64,000 nucleotides of DNA from Laburnicola sp. R22_1 (GCA_014281115.1 JACONQ010000005.1:2790001-2854000); one strand, 5' to 3'; shown: positions 10,314 to 21,203, counted from the stretch's first letter. A program made the numbers and translations. The notes: generated by a model not told the origin, from the sequence alone.

Positions 10314-12064
10314 ATGGACGGGTTCGATTTCCTGCAAGGATTGACTCCAGAAGAGCTTCGTAGTATCGCTGTCGATATTTGGAAAGTCGAAGAGAGCGGT
10401 GGCTCGGGCTACACAGAGGTACGCGAACTGATGATCTTACCCTGTCACTACTAATATCCAATAAGGCTGCGAACTACTCATTGGATGAACTCCTAGAGGA
10501 TCTTTCGTCAGATAACGCTCGGCCTGGGATTCTTGGAAACCCGTTACACGAACTGTCTACGCCACTGTCGAGGACAGGCATGTCGGCCAGAGTAGAACCC
10601 GACATGGCGGCTCGACGCCCGGGTTCTGCGGATGATACTTGGCCAGCAAACCAGAAGGAGTTGATCCTCTCTCCAGCCTCCCCTAAAGCTCAGTCACGTT
10701 CCTCGCTAGCTATGTCGAGGATCTACTCTATTGAGACATTACCTCAGTACAAGCCAGCGCCATTGCTAGCGATTTCAGAGACCTCGGTCAGCTTCCAGGA
10801 AGTTCCACAGCCTCCTCCTTCTACGAAGTCTCTTGTGGAGCCTAAAGAGACTGTCCCTATTGTGCCAATCACATCGCTAAACATCGAGCTCGAACCTATG
10901 GAAGCCACACCAGTGCTACCCATATCTACTCATAATGCAGCCGTCAAGCCCACACCACTTCCTGTGGAGATTGACGACTCTATGGACTCTACCGTGGAAG
11001 ACAAAAGCCGGATCTATGACGAGCCATCGAGAGAAAGCGAAAACTCCACGCCGAAACATAAGGCTGGCTCGAGACGGATTGCTCGAGCTCCCCAGACCGT
11101 CCAAGACCACTCGAACACCGTTTGCCGTTCGACTTCACCTAGGCAACCTCATGTCAGTAGAAGCGTAACAAGCTCAAGGACTATCGACTACGAAGAACTT
11201 GAAAGAATTGCTGCCGCAGCCAAGATCCCTAAGCCTTCTGACAAAGCGTCCGCAGACAACTCAACGGGTATACAAGAGACGCCTCCAAGGCTCCCTAAGA
11301 GCACATCATCTACCAAGAGCGTGCTAATTGCAACTGATCCTGGCTCATCTAAGGCAACAATGCCTGACTCAGAAAAAGTACGCAGCCATTCGCCACGATC
11401 TTCAGGAACTGATCGCCCCGGTGATAGCCAAAAAACTGCAATCATAGTCGAGGACCTACCAGACAACAACCATGGGGAGACAGCCCAGCAAGACCCGGAT
11501 GATCATCGAGATCTGATGGAGTTCGCCATTCTGGACAACGATCGGGCTCCTACAGAAAAGCACGAACAGCCGATATCTAACGATCGACGGCCCAAAAGTA
11601 GTCATAGACGCAGGTCAAGACGCACACGCTCATCACCCTCGCGCCCAGGCCTTGTTCAATGGAAGGGCCCCGTCGACAGCAGGCTAGAAAATATTGACAA
11701 TTTGTGGCTAGTCCTGCAAAATGAATGGATCTCCTTACGCGAAGACACGAAAGACTACACAGGCCCTTTCATGGCCAGCTTTGACAAGAAGATTTGCAGC
11801 GCTGCAGATAAGTTCTCATTGGGGAGGGCCTGCGCCTCTAATGTGCGCAAATTGCAAAAATCATGGACCCTTGCTTACACTGTATCTCTTCCGCAACTTG
11901 AGAACAAAGAACACGTCAAGCAAATGGAGCACTTCACGATAGCAATGAGCAAGCTCGGGAAGGCATCAAGAGGACTGCGTGAAGAATATTTTAGGATCAG
12001 CGCTGACATGCAGAGAGATGATGGAGATGACATGGACTGGACCCCAGGCAACAGTCACAGCTGA
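10314..12064 (+). CDS. Hypothetical disordered Ser/Pro-rich protein
   Basis: Two exons, 10314-10418 and 10466-12064, with a 47-bp intron (GTACGC...CTAATATCCAATAAG) joined in phase 0, give 567 aa. Exon 1 encodes MDGFDFLQGLTPEELRSIA, a short helix-like start, and exon 2 continues AANYSLDELLEDL. Residues ~60-430 are low-complexity, rich in Ser, Pro, Thr and charged residues, with RRRSRRTRSS-like basic patches that could act in nuclear targeting. The C-terminal ~130 residues look folded and helical (LENIDNLWLVLQNEWISL ... DKFSLGRACASNVRKLQKSW) and end acidic (DDGDDMDWTPGN). I do not recognise a family. It could extend into the BCS1-like tail downstream by splicing, but I see no good donor before the stop. 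Confidence 0.6.
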
Positions 12065-12102
12065 AGGCGCTCATTCGTCTACGATCCCCAGTCATAATAC
12101 AT

Positions 12103-12385
12103 CATCAGCAACAACGTTTCAGAACATGGCATTTGCCAGGCTGGAAAAAAGAGTGTCGTAGACTGCGAATTACTCCAGCTGGCGCAAGAGTTTGTGGTGG
12201 AGGTACCAGAGCTCGAGTTCAGTCCTGATGAGATCATGTCGCTTTTGTTGGCGAACAAGCAATCACCCCGCCAAGCTATTGCTATTGTGGGTAAGTGGAT
12301 GGAGAGAACCAGAGAGGAAAGGTTGAATTTGGCTATGAAAGAACCATGGGCGCTCGGTGAGAGTGATGTATTTTCAGATCATTGA
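12103..12385 (+). pseudogene. Fragment resembling the C-terminal tail of a BCS1-type AAA protein
   Basis: The plus frame ending at TGA 12383-12385 reads VDCELLQLAQEFVVEVPELE, then FSPDEIMSLLLANKQSPRQA, then VGKWMERTREERLNLA. This matches the end of fungal BCS1-like mitochondrial AAA ATPases, where the motif PE.EFSPAEI...LL..K..P..A...V..W follows the ATPase core. No Walker A, Walker B or other ATPase motif is present upstream, so only the tail survives. It could be a relic left by rearrangement or an unrecognised 3' exon of the preceding gene. A stop lies upstream in this frame at about 12098-12100, so the piece is not an independent full gene. Confidence 0.45.
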
Positions 12386-12541
12386 TGTTGTTTGCACAGG
12401 TTTTCCGCATATGTTTAAGTCGAGCGGATCTTTCTCTTCCTCGCACCCTTTCTCGTCTTCCGGATGAAAGAGCTGCGCAATTTTGTCAACGATCTCTTCT
12501 CCCTAATATATTTCCATCTCAGTTTCCTTGGATCTCTGCCT

Positions 12542-14489
12542 TCATATAGACACTATGTGGGGACGATTAGCGACCTGCGATTGATCGTGGAGGTGTTGCA
12601 GTACCTTGTGTTGCAAACATATTTTCTGACCGGCCTTCTCTTTATGCACTGTCTCAGGTTCTAAAGCATCCGCCGAGTCAACAGGAGGTACGCTCTCATC
12701 TTTCTGAAGAAGTGGACACCACGTGCTGTTCCAATCCCTGCCGAAGAATGATATAACGAAGTCTTTCTTAACGAAAAAGGAGTTCACAGGTCCGATGTCT
12801 CCCAGAGAGCTCTGCATGGTTGGCAGGAACAAGAGAGTCTTGTCTGCAGCGTGCGAAAACTCATGTGGTCGACCACATCTACGGTTGCGAGCCTCTGTGC
12901 ACGACTAAGATCAAAGAATCTGACTCTCGGAAGAAGGCACCAGTAACTTTTTCGCCGACTTTATCATCTCCGATATTTGACCTGCATAGCGCTCCAACTC
13001 GCGATCATCAAAGCAATATTGATCTGACGGACGAGCATCAAGCAGCATTCTCCTTGCATGTATCATGCTTGGGTTGGTTGATAGAATCTCGCTGATTCTA
13101 CTAGTACTGAAGCCAAGTCTGGCGGCAAGCGCCGCAAAATCGTGCCAGAGCCATGCATTCGGTTGATTGGCATATCGTCGAGGCTCCGTAACTTCCTTCT
13201 TTACAGTGATCCTTGTCATCTCAGGGAAGTTTCTCATCGCGAATAACCAGAGTTGCAGATAGGAGTAGTTGAAGGCTTCACTAACTTCCAGCGGTCTATG
13301 CCGGCTGAACTTTCCATCAGCCTCTTCCACGTAGAGCTCCAGGGGGCATTTGAAAGCGGCAGCAAAGGAGTTCTTGACTGAACATTTCGGGAGTGGATCC
13401 AAAATGCCGTTCAAGACCATTGCACAAGGTTCTACGTAGGTGAGGTTGTTGAAGAATGTCTGCACGGTAGGTATCAGCGATGGTATGCTTAACATACACG
13501 TCAACAGCTGAGACCTCGTCCGTTGGTGTCCAATGTAAGGGAATAACAATCCGCTTTCCATGCCCGCTGTTATCTCATTCCGGTCCACAGTAGATGCCTT
13601 CGGCGCTCTGAGCTCAAGAAACTCGATGGTGGCATCGTCTATAACCCAGACATCTTTGCCGAGGCAACGAAGAACCGGATCCCATGTCTCGTTTATGTGT
13701 TTGAAGTAGTGAGCAAGTTCCTTCCTGAATTAGCAGATGTCTCGCTGACTGAAGAGCTGGACTTACTTCGTCGCATTTGACCCCATTGAGTCTCCTGAAA
13801 ACGCCCAACTTGATAGGGAACCAGAAACCTGGAACAAGTAAGGAGCGGTCTACCTCCTTCATTATGACTTCTTTATTGAGCAGTTGCTTCACGTCTTTCG
13901 TTATACTGTTACTGATACCTCTCCACCACCATTGCTCTTCATCTGGTCGTTGATGTAATTGACACATACGAAGCATTCTAAAAGCTTCGCCAGAAGGTAT
14001 GTCTTTGGGGCTCGGATAATGCTCTATTTCGTGGAAATCAGCCCTGGAGTAAGAAATGATCTGGATATGGAATATGCCAAAACTTGACTTAATACCTTCA
14101 GCATACAACCGAACGTTCCACCATCTTTTCTCCACTAGAAGTAGATGTCGCCCAGCAAGCACTAAATCGCGACCCTGCAGAACGCGCAGGGATTCTTTCT
14201 CGAAATATTTAAGTTCCAGGAAGTGTCCGTTACTTGAGTGTTTCAAGAGTGCATCCGGCTTGAGATTCGCTTCGCTCAACGCCGCCTGCAATTGCTCATC
14301 GCATACGAGGACACAGATGATGTTTCTATCGCCGTTTTGTTTGAGACCTTCAGCGGCGACACCGTGTTTGGACCAAGTTGTACTATCTTCGTTCAGCCCT
14401 TCATTCTGAGGAGAGCTCAATCCTGTGGTACAGAGGCAATCGGAAGGGACTCTGACGGTCCCTCGAAAAGAAAATCTTTTGTCGATCAT
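12542..14489 (-). pseudogene. DUF3723 protein gene with two in-frame stops
   Basis: From ATG 14489 exon 1 (to 13767) encodes FSFRGTVRVPSDCLC, RWWNVRLYAEG, WWWRGISNS and LGVFRRLNGVKCDE. A 46-bp intron (13766-13721, GTAAGT...GAAG) joins it to exon 2, ELAHYFKHINETWDPVLRCL. Exon 2 continues SIPSLIPTVQTFFNNLTYVEP, then YLQLWLFAMRNFPEM and WLWHDFAALAARLGF. All of these are landmarks of the fungal DUF3723 family. After ~510 aa the frame meets TGA (12913-12911) and TAG (12907-12905). It then resumes in the same frame with RRCGRPHEFSHAADKTLLFL and SFFVKKDFVISFFG, the normal family C-terminus, up to 12542. Either two nonsense mutations truncated the protein, or a 36-nt intron (12940-12905, GTGCCT...CTTAG) removes both stops in frame. 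Such an intron would be unusually short. Function of the family is unknown; members are frequent cargo of giant Starship transposons. Confidence 0.75.
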
Positions 14490-14542
14490 GATGAAGTGAA
14501 TATGGGGATCAAGCTGAGGCACAAAAACTTCTTAAGAGTAAA

Positions 14543-14865
14543 TCTGGGAGCACGCACGGGATGCCTGCTTGAACAGAGGTCGGAGACAGGATTTGGGGTC
14601 ACGTACGGTAGAAGCGCTTACGCGGTGGAAGCTGGAGTAGGGCGATGCATTCCCTGGATCTGGGAGCACGCACGGGAGGCCTGCTTAGGCGGGGATTAGA
14701 AGACAGAATTTGGGAGCACGCACGGGAGGAACACTTAGGCGGGTGGGAGCTGGAGAAGGGCGATGCACCTTCCTGGATCTGGGCGCACGCACGGGAGGCT
14801 TGCTTAGACGAGGGGGATTAGAAGACATGATTTGGGGTCACGTACGGTATAAGCGCTTAGGAATC
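14543..14865. repeat. ~117-bp tandem repeat with internal half-units
   Basis: The block TCTGGGAGCACGCACGGGA recurs at 14543, 14659 and (as TCTGGGCGCACGCACGGGA) 14778, giving periods of 116 and 119. Each unit contains a second related half, either TTGGGGTCACGTACGGTA...AAGCGCTTA or TTGGGAGCACGCACGGGA...ACTTAG, and most carry GGGCGATGCA(T/C) before CCTGGA. About 2.7 copies. It sits directly upstream of the DUF3723 start, so it may cover its promoter. Short open frames across it are not genes. Confidence 0.8.
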
Positions 14866-15866
14866 TACGTCCCGGTACGCAACTCCCACTATTGAATGTC
14901 TTCGATGAACACTCTGAGCAACGTGATTGACCTCTAATTCACCGGCATAAGAGCTATATTCAGGTTTCAAAGTGATCACTTGTATCCCCTATTTCTGTAC
15001 AGCCTTGCCGCCGAGCTGGCCAATCGTGGGTAAACCCGTAGCGCCATGCTTGAGGCGCGGACCAGTGGGCAAGGCTTTCTGATTTACTGCTGTATGTTGT
15101 GGCCCCGGTCGTAGCATGCCGGGTATGTCTGAGGCTCGATTCGCGGGGGAGGTGGTGTCGTTCGGCTCGAAGGCTCGTCGATGTGGGACGTCGCAAGCAT
15201 TGTTGGTCGGCGATGGACTGGCCAGAAAGCCCCTCGGTGGCTGTTCTTTGTGTTGTAACTGTTGTGCCAGAGAGTGTTTGGGCTCCGTCGTCGCATCTCC
15301 TATTGCTACATCACGACTAAATAGATGGCGTGCGCGCAGTTTGTTCGTCCGACCCTGCCGTGGCCGTAACGGTGGCTATGCGGATAACAAATCGATGGAG
15401 GGGAGCGTGACAGCCTGCAGAGACCGCTGCGGCCGCTGGCAGGTGTGTTCTGATGCTGTTGTCTTGAGTCGTCCAAAAGTTGATTTCTGTGTGGTGCGGA
15501 ACCGGCGTTCTGCTATGGACCGGCTAAATTTAGCCCAGAGCCGCAAGTGAGCCTTGGCTGACTAAGTGATGTCATACTGGTATCAGCAGATGCCCGTGCG
15601 CTGTATCCGCCTCGCTTTTCCCGGCCCTTCTACATCTCAGTTCTACAGTACTGCCGCTCAAGTTACTGTACGACACAAGAAATCTGGCAAAAACGCGCAC
15701 CGCCCGGCTGTTAAAATAGCCATTATATGATTAACGTTATGCATAGAAGCTTCAAGAAGAGCGCCACACTCTAAGGCGTGGCGTAGAATACAATACAGGG
15801 AGGTAATTACCTGGTGTCTATTACGTAAGCGTGTTAAATACATGTGTCAAGACACACCGTAGACTA
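14866..15866. other. GC-rich spacer left of the mariner element
   Basis: Open frames exist on both strands (for example 15116-15550 plus, 15084-15296 minus) but none shows a recognised domain, and their codon content is irregular. The stretch may be an old repeat remnant. No TIR, LTR or tail was found. Confidence 0.35.
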
Positions 15867-15894
15867 CGGAGGTGCCTTTCAAAAGTTCTGTCTG
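15867..15894 (+). repeat. Left TIR of the Tc1/mariner element
   Basis: Twenty-eight bases starting CGGAGGTGCCTTTCAAAAGT, exactly inverted at 17319-17346. Preceded by TA at 15865-15866. Confidence 0.92.
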
Positions 15895-15978
15895 ACGCTA
15901 AAAGCGCCACCACAACGCCCAGCTCTTGGCACTAAAATACTTGAGATAGGAGCAATCTGATCTCTCTTCTGATCAACC

Positions 15979-17274
15979 ATGGCCCCCAATACTGACGTGT
16001 ATACGCGTACTCTTGTTGTTACTCTCAAATCACCATCTGTTGGCAAGTCAACCTCTCAAGTCTCAGAGCTCACTGGCATCAAACCACGCACAATTGATCG
16101 TATCTACAGCCGAGCTATTGCTGCTGGCTTCGAGCCAAACGTTCTGCCTCTCAAGATCCTCCCACACCACGTTCAAGACGCTCCTCGCTCTGGGCGCCCA
16201 TCCAAACAGACGCAGGAGGTCAAGGAGGAGGTATTACAACAAGTATGCCGCGACAGATATGGACGTGAAAAGACCTGCGCTGACGTAGCTGGTGGGCTTA
16301 GTCTGCGAGGGATAGATCTCTCAGCTACTACTGTCTGGCGAGTCTTGAGAGAGGCTGGATACCACAAGACAAAGCCAACGAGGAAGCCTGGGTTGACACA
16401 GAAGATGAGGACTGAGAGATTGAAGTGGGCGCTTGAGCACGTTACTTGGACGCTTGAGGATTGGAAGAACGTTATATGGACAGATGAGACTTCTGTCGTT
16501 CTTGGTCATCGCCGTGGTGGATACAGAATATGGAGGAGACCTGAGGAGCGCGTAGTCAAGAGCTGTATACGTGAGAGATGGAAGGGATACTCTGAGTTCA
16601 TGTTCTGGGGCTGCTTTACGTACGACAAGAAGGGTCCTTGCTATGTCTACAAGCCAGAGACTAAGGTAGAGAAGCAGATAGCTGCTCAAAGGATCAGTGA
16701 GCTGAACGCTAAGCTCGAGCCTTTGATGCGAGATGAGTGGGAGCTGAACACAGCCATGAGGAGGACAGGACTACGCAACAAGCCAGGCAAGAAACCTCAA
16801 TGGAAATGGACAGCCAAGAATGGCAAGCTCGTACGCAGCTCTGGTGGAGGCATTGATTGGTGGCGATACCAGACGTGCGTTCTTATCCCTAAGCTTCTGC
16901 CCTTCGCGCAGGAGTGTATGAAGGATAGGCCACAGACTGTGGTGATAGAGGATAAGGCACCTGCGCATGCACACCACTATCAGGATACAGTGTACAGTCT
17001 GTACAAGGTCACAAAGTTGCTCTGGTGTGGCAACTCACCAGACTGCAACTGCATTGAGCCATGCTGGTTCTATATGAAGAGAGAGACTACAAAGAAGGGA
17101 GCTCCTTAATCAAGAGCAGAGGGTATTAAGGCGTGGGAGAGATGCTGGCGAGACCTCCCTCAATCAAAGATACAAGCTTGGATTGAGCGTATTGTTGAAC
17201 ATATCCCTAAGATTATTAAGCTTAAAGGTGGCAATGAGTACCTTAAAGGGAGAGGAGAAAAGCGAGTTAGATAG
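15979..17274 (+). pseudogene. Tc1/mariner transposase with one premature stop
   Basis: From ATG 15979 the frame encodes an N-terminal helix-turn-helix region (STSQVSELTGIKPRTIDRIY, then RSGRPSKQT and TTVWRVLREAGYHK). The DDE catalytic core follows: IWTDETS (first Asp), VIEDKAPAH (second Asp) and NSPDCNCIEPCWFYMK (third acidic residue), with FMFWGCF between. After 376 aa a TAA at 17107-17109 interrupts. The same frame continues with SRAEGIKAWERCW, IQAWIERIVEHIPK and GNEYLKGRGEKRVR up to TAG at 17272-17274, giving 431 residues in all. The stop fits CAA-to-TAA, a RIP-type change. All three catalytic residues are upstream of it, so a truncated protein keeping the core is possible, but activity is doubtful. 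Confidence 0.88.
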
Positions 17275-17318
17275 ATCAGCAATATGTGGCGTTTTGGTGG
17301 CGTTGTGGCTTTCCTTGG

Positions 17319-17346
17319 CAGACAGAACTTTTGAAAGGCACCTCCG
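17319..17346 (-). repeat. Right TIR of the Tc1/mariner element
   Basis: Exact inverted copy of 15867-15894, ending CTTTTGAAAGGCACCTCCG and followed by TA at 17347-17348. Confidence 0.92.
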
Positions 17347-17675
17347 TACTTTGCACAGATAAATTCGGAGTGCATATTTTTAGAAGCAGAGCGTCTTAAA
17401 AACTTGAAATTATTTTCTCCTTAGGTAGAACTATCATCCTGCTGCTCTAAAATTTAAAGAGGTATTAATGCCCGCGAAGAAGCAGGGGTACAAAGCTAAA
17501 GCGGTCCTAAATGCTGTGACTAGAATGGTCGACGACATAGTTAAAAGCGTCGTATTTTTCGCGCTACAGACTAGTTCTAAGAAGAAAAATGTCTAAAGAA
17601 AAATATTATAGGCGCTGTTACTGTATCTGCTCACAAGTGGAAGAATTGTGGTGCTTAAACAATAGATTCATCTCG

Positions 17676-19386
17676 CTATGGGGTGTTTCTCGACCAGCAG
17701 TGATGGACGTTACGTATCTTCTTTGCTGTCGGCTCTGCTGGTCCTGCTTGAGATGCTTCTGCTTCTGTCTCTGGCACAACGGCTTTACGCTTACGTCCAC
17801 GTTTCCCCTTGCCTTTCGCCTCTTTAGTCGCCTCTTGCTCATCACGCTTAGCTCGAGCTTCCACAAGGTCCTCATAGCTCATAATCCTTACCGTCCCTAG
17901 CACTACTGCCTTCGTTAACCAACGAACCTTCGCTTCATTGTTAATTGTCATTAGGAATCAAATATAGTTATACTAAAGGAGACCCTTTGCGAATAACATC
18001 TGGGCAGCTTTACCAAGCTTCTAAATAAGCCTATATAGACGCCATCTATCCGTCTCGTCACAAGCGTAAGTATTTTGCTGGACAATCATATTCTGTAGCG
18101 ACTTGAAACCCTCCGCTAATACTGGCGTCTTAGGAGACTGTATCGTCCAGTCTTGCGGTTAGTCCATCCTTACCAGTTGACAAGGCCCAGGCATCACATT
18201 GTCAACCTCCGTGATTAGCTCAGGCGGCTTTGGCATAGACCTTAACACTCGATCTGGATTAAACGGAAACAACCCACATGCCGCGAAGCCAGCCTTGATA
18301 TTCCTAGGTGTGAAGGCTTTAACCCTCGCAGGGCTATACAGAGACGTAAAATGCTCCTTCCCTATCTTGTTTACGCCCCCTCGTTCTAGTCGTTCGACTT
18401 AGTCACGATAGGCTGCTTTAAGAGGGGCGAATATAGATACATCGCATGGCTGTAGCTTATGGGAAGTATAAGAGGGGAGACGGCATAGTATGATCTTGTT
18501 CAAGAGGCAGAACTCAAGGATTTCAAGGGTTTTGTGCGTCCCAAACCCATCGCAGATTAGCACTCGAGGTTTAAGTACTCCGTATGTATCGGTAGCTTGT
18601 GCCTTAGTCTCAGGGTCAAAAATACGCAGGAGCCACTAAAGGCTAAGGTAAGAGTCAGTGTATCCAGAATCCAATAATGCGTATTGCCATCCAGGAGTTT
18701 CAAAGGTACTCCAGTTGCTCCAATAAGTCAAAGCTGGCAAAATAACCATAGGGTTCAAATACCTACCATTAGCACTAATGCACTCGATCGCAGTTACAGC
18801 CTCGCGCTTTACGCAAGCACCTCAATAGTTTCGCATATCGCTCCTACTCACAAGGACCTTCGTAGAGCCTAGCATGGATAGCATGACTCCAGTCTCGTCC
18901 ATGTTGTAAACGTTCTCCGCTGAAACCGCTGGATCGTCTAATACCTTCTGGATAACTTCGTACCCAGTGTACGACTTTACTGTATATATTCTTCTCATGG
19001 CGGTTCCAATCTAGAGCCTTTACTCTCCTCGCTTGAACCTCTGGATGCCGATCCTAAAATGCCTTTGACCAGTTCTTGCCTGGAGGCTTCGGTGGTCGTT
19101 CCGACTCGTTTCGATAACGGGCAAGACAGAAGGCTAGTGGGGGGAGAAACTTGATTCGTATCGGTTGTCCGAGGTCTGATGACTGTAAGAAATACTGAAC
19201 GAGGGCATCCTCTTCCCAGTCTGCAAGATACTGCTGACTCTTAGCCTTGTCTTCGATGGAGCGTCGGCCGCGTGCGCGATGATGGAGGGTCGATGCGGGG
19301 ACCTGGCTATGGTCTGCTAGGGCTCGATACGATTTCGGCACGTCAGGAGGAACGCCTTTCGCTAAAGCTCGACTGGCCTTATCCAT
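17676..19386 (-). pseudogene. RIP-mutated pogo/Fot1-type transposase
   Basis: On the minus strand from ATG 19386 the frame reads MDKASRALAKGVPPDVPKSY, then ALADHSQVPASTLHHRARGR. This is an N-terminal HTH of the psq/CENP-B kind, followed by a Tc5-type HTH (DALVQYFLQSSDLGQPI ... KNWSKAFQDRHPEV). After one frameshift near residue 150 the DDE core is clear: NVYNMDETGVMLS, VLICDGFGTHKTLEILEF, SHKLQPCDVSIFAPLKAAY and NIKAGFAACGLFPFNPDRV. The C-terminal tail is basic (KGKGKRGRKRK). Eight or more stops interrupt the core, mostly TAG/TAA explained by CpA-to-TpA on either strand. Upstream codons in frame (to 19482) precede any ATG. I could not define TIRs for this copy. Confidence 0.88.
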
Positions 19387-20031
19387 ACTTGCTAGTAATG
19401 CTGGTGATCGTGTTGGAGAGTAGGAGCTGAGGGCGAGGCGAGGCGAGGCACAGCAAGGCGGGGGCACCAAAACGACCCCCAAAGAAACAAAGAGACCGGC
19501 ACATGGCGGTTCTTCTAAAAAAAGAACAATGCGCCACAGTATGGCTGAAGGGTATCTTACTGTTCAATACCGATGTTATATAAGCAAACTTCAGTAGCGC
19601 TAATGCAAATAAGAAACCCGCTAAAACATCCAAGGATTCCAAGGATTCCAAGGGTTGATCAGCCGACATCCGAACCTTCGGAATCTATCGTCTCGCAGTC
19701 AAATTAGACTTCAAAGCGCGGAAAAACATCTTTCTTGATCGGGCTTTCTTGTCATACCTCCGAAATCTAGAGAGGCCTAGTATGTCGTAAGAAAACAAGG
19801 GAGAGATCTTAAGGCGGCAATTTACGGCGTTGACGAATAGGTGTATAGAACGACAACCACTCAGTGGAACCTTACAAAAATCTGGAAACATAGACTCAGA
19901 TAGTTATAGGATCTTTGTGTATCATTCAAAGTGCTATATATTTGTTAGGGGAAATTCGGAGAGGATTTTCCTCACAAATTGTCTCGGTACACCGTGCGTC
20001 TCGCGACCCAGGGACACACCTTAATAGTTAC
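19387..20031. other. Spacer and degraded 5' region of the kinase
   Basis: 19387-19680 probably contains the 5' end of the pogo element (a GGCGA repeat at about 19433-19452). From about 19830 a plus frame reads SYRIFVYHSKCYIFV and another frame reads LLGEIRRGFSSQIVSVHR, both vaguely reminiscent of a kinase N-lobe with a broken Gly loop, but neither joins the kinase ORF with an intact start. No other gene seen. Confidence 0.35.
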
Positions 20032-21051
20032 ATGCAAAAAGATGGGCCCATTGACGTCCCAAACGAAGTATTCGCCATGCGCTTTACCGGCCACCACGAA
20101 AACATTGTGCGGCTGCACGACGTGTATGATCCCTCTGCGTTGCCCAACCACATCGGCATCGTGCTAAATTACTGCGAGGGCGGCGACCTGGCATCCTACG
20201 TCCTCGAAAAGCGCCCTAAGCCTGTCGACGAAGTGCTCCTCTGGCACATCTTCAACGAAGTCAGCAACGGTCTACACTTCATGCACTCGAAGAAAGTCTA
20301 CCACGGCGACATAAAACCCTCCAACATCCTGCTAGCTTCTGCTGGCAACACGCGGTTGCCAACGCTCCTGATCGCCGACTTTGGCAACGCGCACGTCGAC
20401 CCGCCTCCATACATGACGGTCAGCCACCATGGCACGTGGACGTATTGCGCGCCCGAGTCGGACAAGCACTTTGGGCCTTGGACCGATATCTGGGCCCTGG
20501 GATGCATCATCCACCAGATCGCGCACAAGGAACTCCCTAGAAAGCTGCCTCCCGGCCACGTACAGCTGAGCGATGTGCATACCAACGAGTCAGATTGGGG
20601 CTGGGCCAAGTTCAGCGCTTTCCTTGCTGATCACGAGTATGCGCCTATCCCTCTGCATGCACCGCGGTATATGACGCCCCACACTGTTACGCGGACGAAG
20701 TTGCTCAACTGGTTCATGATGCGTGCGCTTAAGATGGACCATACCAAGCGGATTACTGCGCAAGATCTCCACCGCTTCATGCCCGCGTTGACGGAGCTCG
20801 TGCGTCAGCTGAATCCTATGCCTAAATATCGCCCTGAGCTGAGCAAGTTCCGTGATGATGGACAGCGAAAGGACTCCAGGGTGGTGATGCAAGTATTCTG
20901 CCACTTTGCGACATTTTTGGGAAAGGACGGCAATACCGGTTTGCGGGAGAAGTTGATGGATGTTCTGCCGAGCTTGGATGCGGGCGATGCGAAGACGGCT
21001 GGGAAACATATGCGGAAGTTGGGGATGCTGGAGAAGGGCGAGGCTGCTTAA
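20032..21051 (+). CDS. Protein kinase lacking its N-lobe (truncated Ser/Thr kinase)
   Basis: The first in-frame ATG (20032) gives 339 aa starting MQKDGPIDVPNEVFAMRF. Kinase landmarks follow in order: HHENIVRLHDVY, IVLNYCEGGDLASYVL, the catalytic loop YHGDIKPSNILL (HGD in place of HRD, catalytic Asp and Asn kept), DFGNAH (Mg-binding), GTWTYCAPES (APE-like) and DIWALGCIIHQ. The family resembles fungal NIMA-like/stress kinases. The Gly-rich loop, and probably the VAIK lysine and the C-helix Glu, are missing or unrecognisable. The frame is open upstream to 19894 with a Gly-loop-like LLGEIRRGFSSQ but no ATG. It is either a pseudokinase or a pseudogene that lost its 5' end to rearrangement beside the pogo element. 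Codon use from about 20040 onward is GC-rich and unaffected by RIP. Confidence 0.65.
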   Translation: MQKDGPIDVPNEVFAMRFTGHHENIVRLHDVYDPSALPNHIGIVLNYCEGGDLASYVLEKRPKPVDEVLLWHIFNEVSNGLHFMHSKKVYHGDIKPSNILLASAGNTRLPTLLIADFGNAHVDPPPYMTVSHHGTWTYCAPESDKHFGPWTDIWALGCIIHQIAHKELPRKLPPGHVQLSDVHTNESDWGWAKFSAFLADHEYAPIPLHAPRYMTPHTVTRTKLLNWFMMRALKMDHTKRITAQDLHRFMPALTELVRQLNPMPKYRPELSKFRDDGQRKDSRVVMQVFCHFATFLGKDGNTGLREKLMDVLPSLDAGDAKTAGKHMRKLGMLEKGEAA

Positions 21052-21203
21052 GAGATGCAGCACAGTAAGAGCGGCGACCGCATCTGATCGAGAATTTTGG
21101 CTCACTGTGTTTAGGTCTGATGAGACATCTGAATTGAGAAGTTCACGCGGAGTATTGAGGGGTAGAATCTCCCTCTTTTTTCTCCCATGGATGATAATAT
21201 CTT

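Larger units (their letters stand above)
15867..17346 (+). mobile_element. Tc1/mariner-type DNA transposon, 1480 bp, with TIRs and TA duplication
   Basis: The element is bounded by inverted repeats whose outer 28 bases are perfect (15867-15894 and 17319-17346, starting CGGAGGTGCC) and continue imperfectly for about 25 more. It is flanked on both sides by TA (15865-15866 and 17347-17348), the target duplicated by this superfamily. It carries one transposase gene with a single premature stop. Compared with the pogo and gypsy relics next to it, it is little mutated, so it inserted later or escaped RIP. If the enzyme is inactive it could still be moved by a related transposase. Confidence 0.9.

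Noticed and set aside
15084..15550. ORFs on both strands with CxxC-like pairs
   Set aside because: No recognisable domain; composition suggests chance frames in GC-rich DNA.
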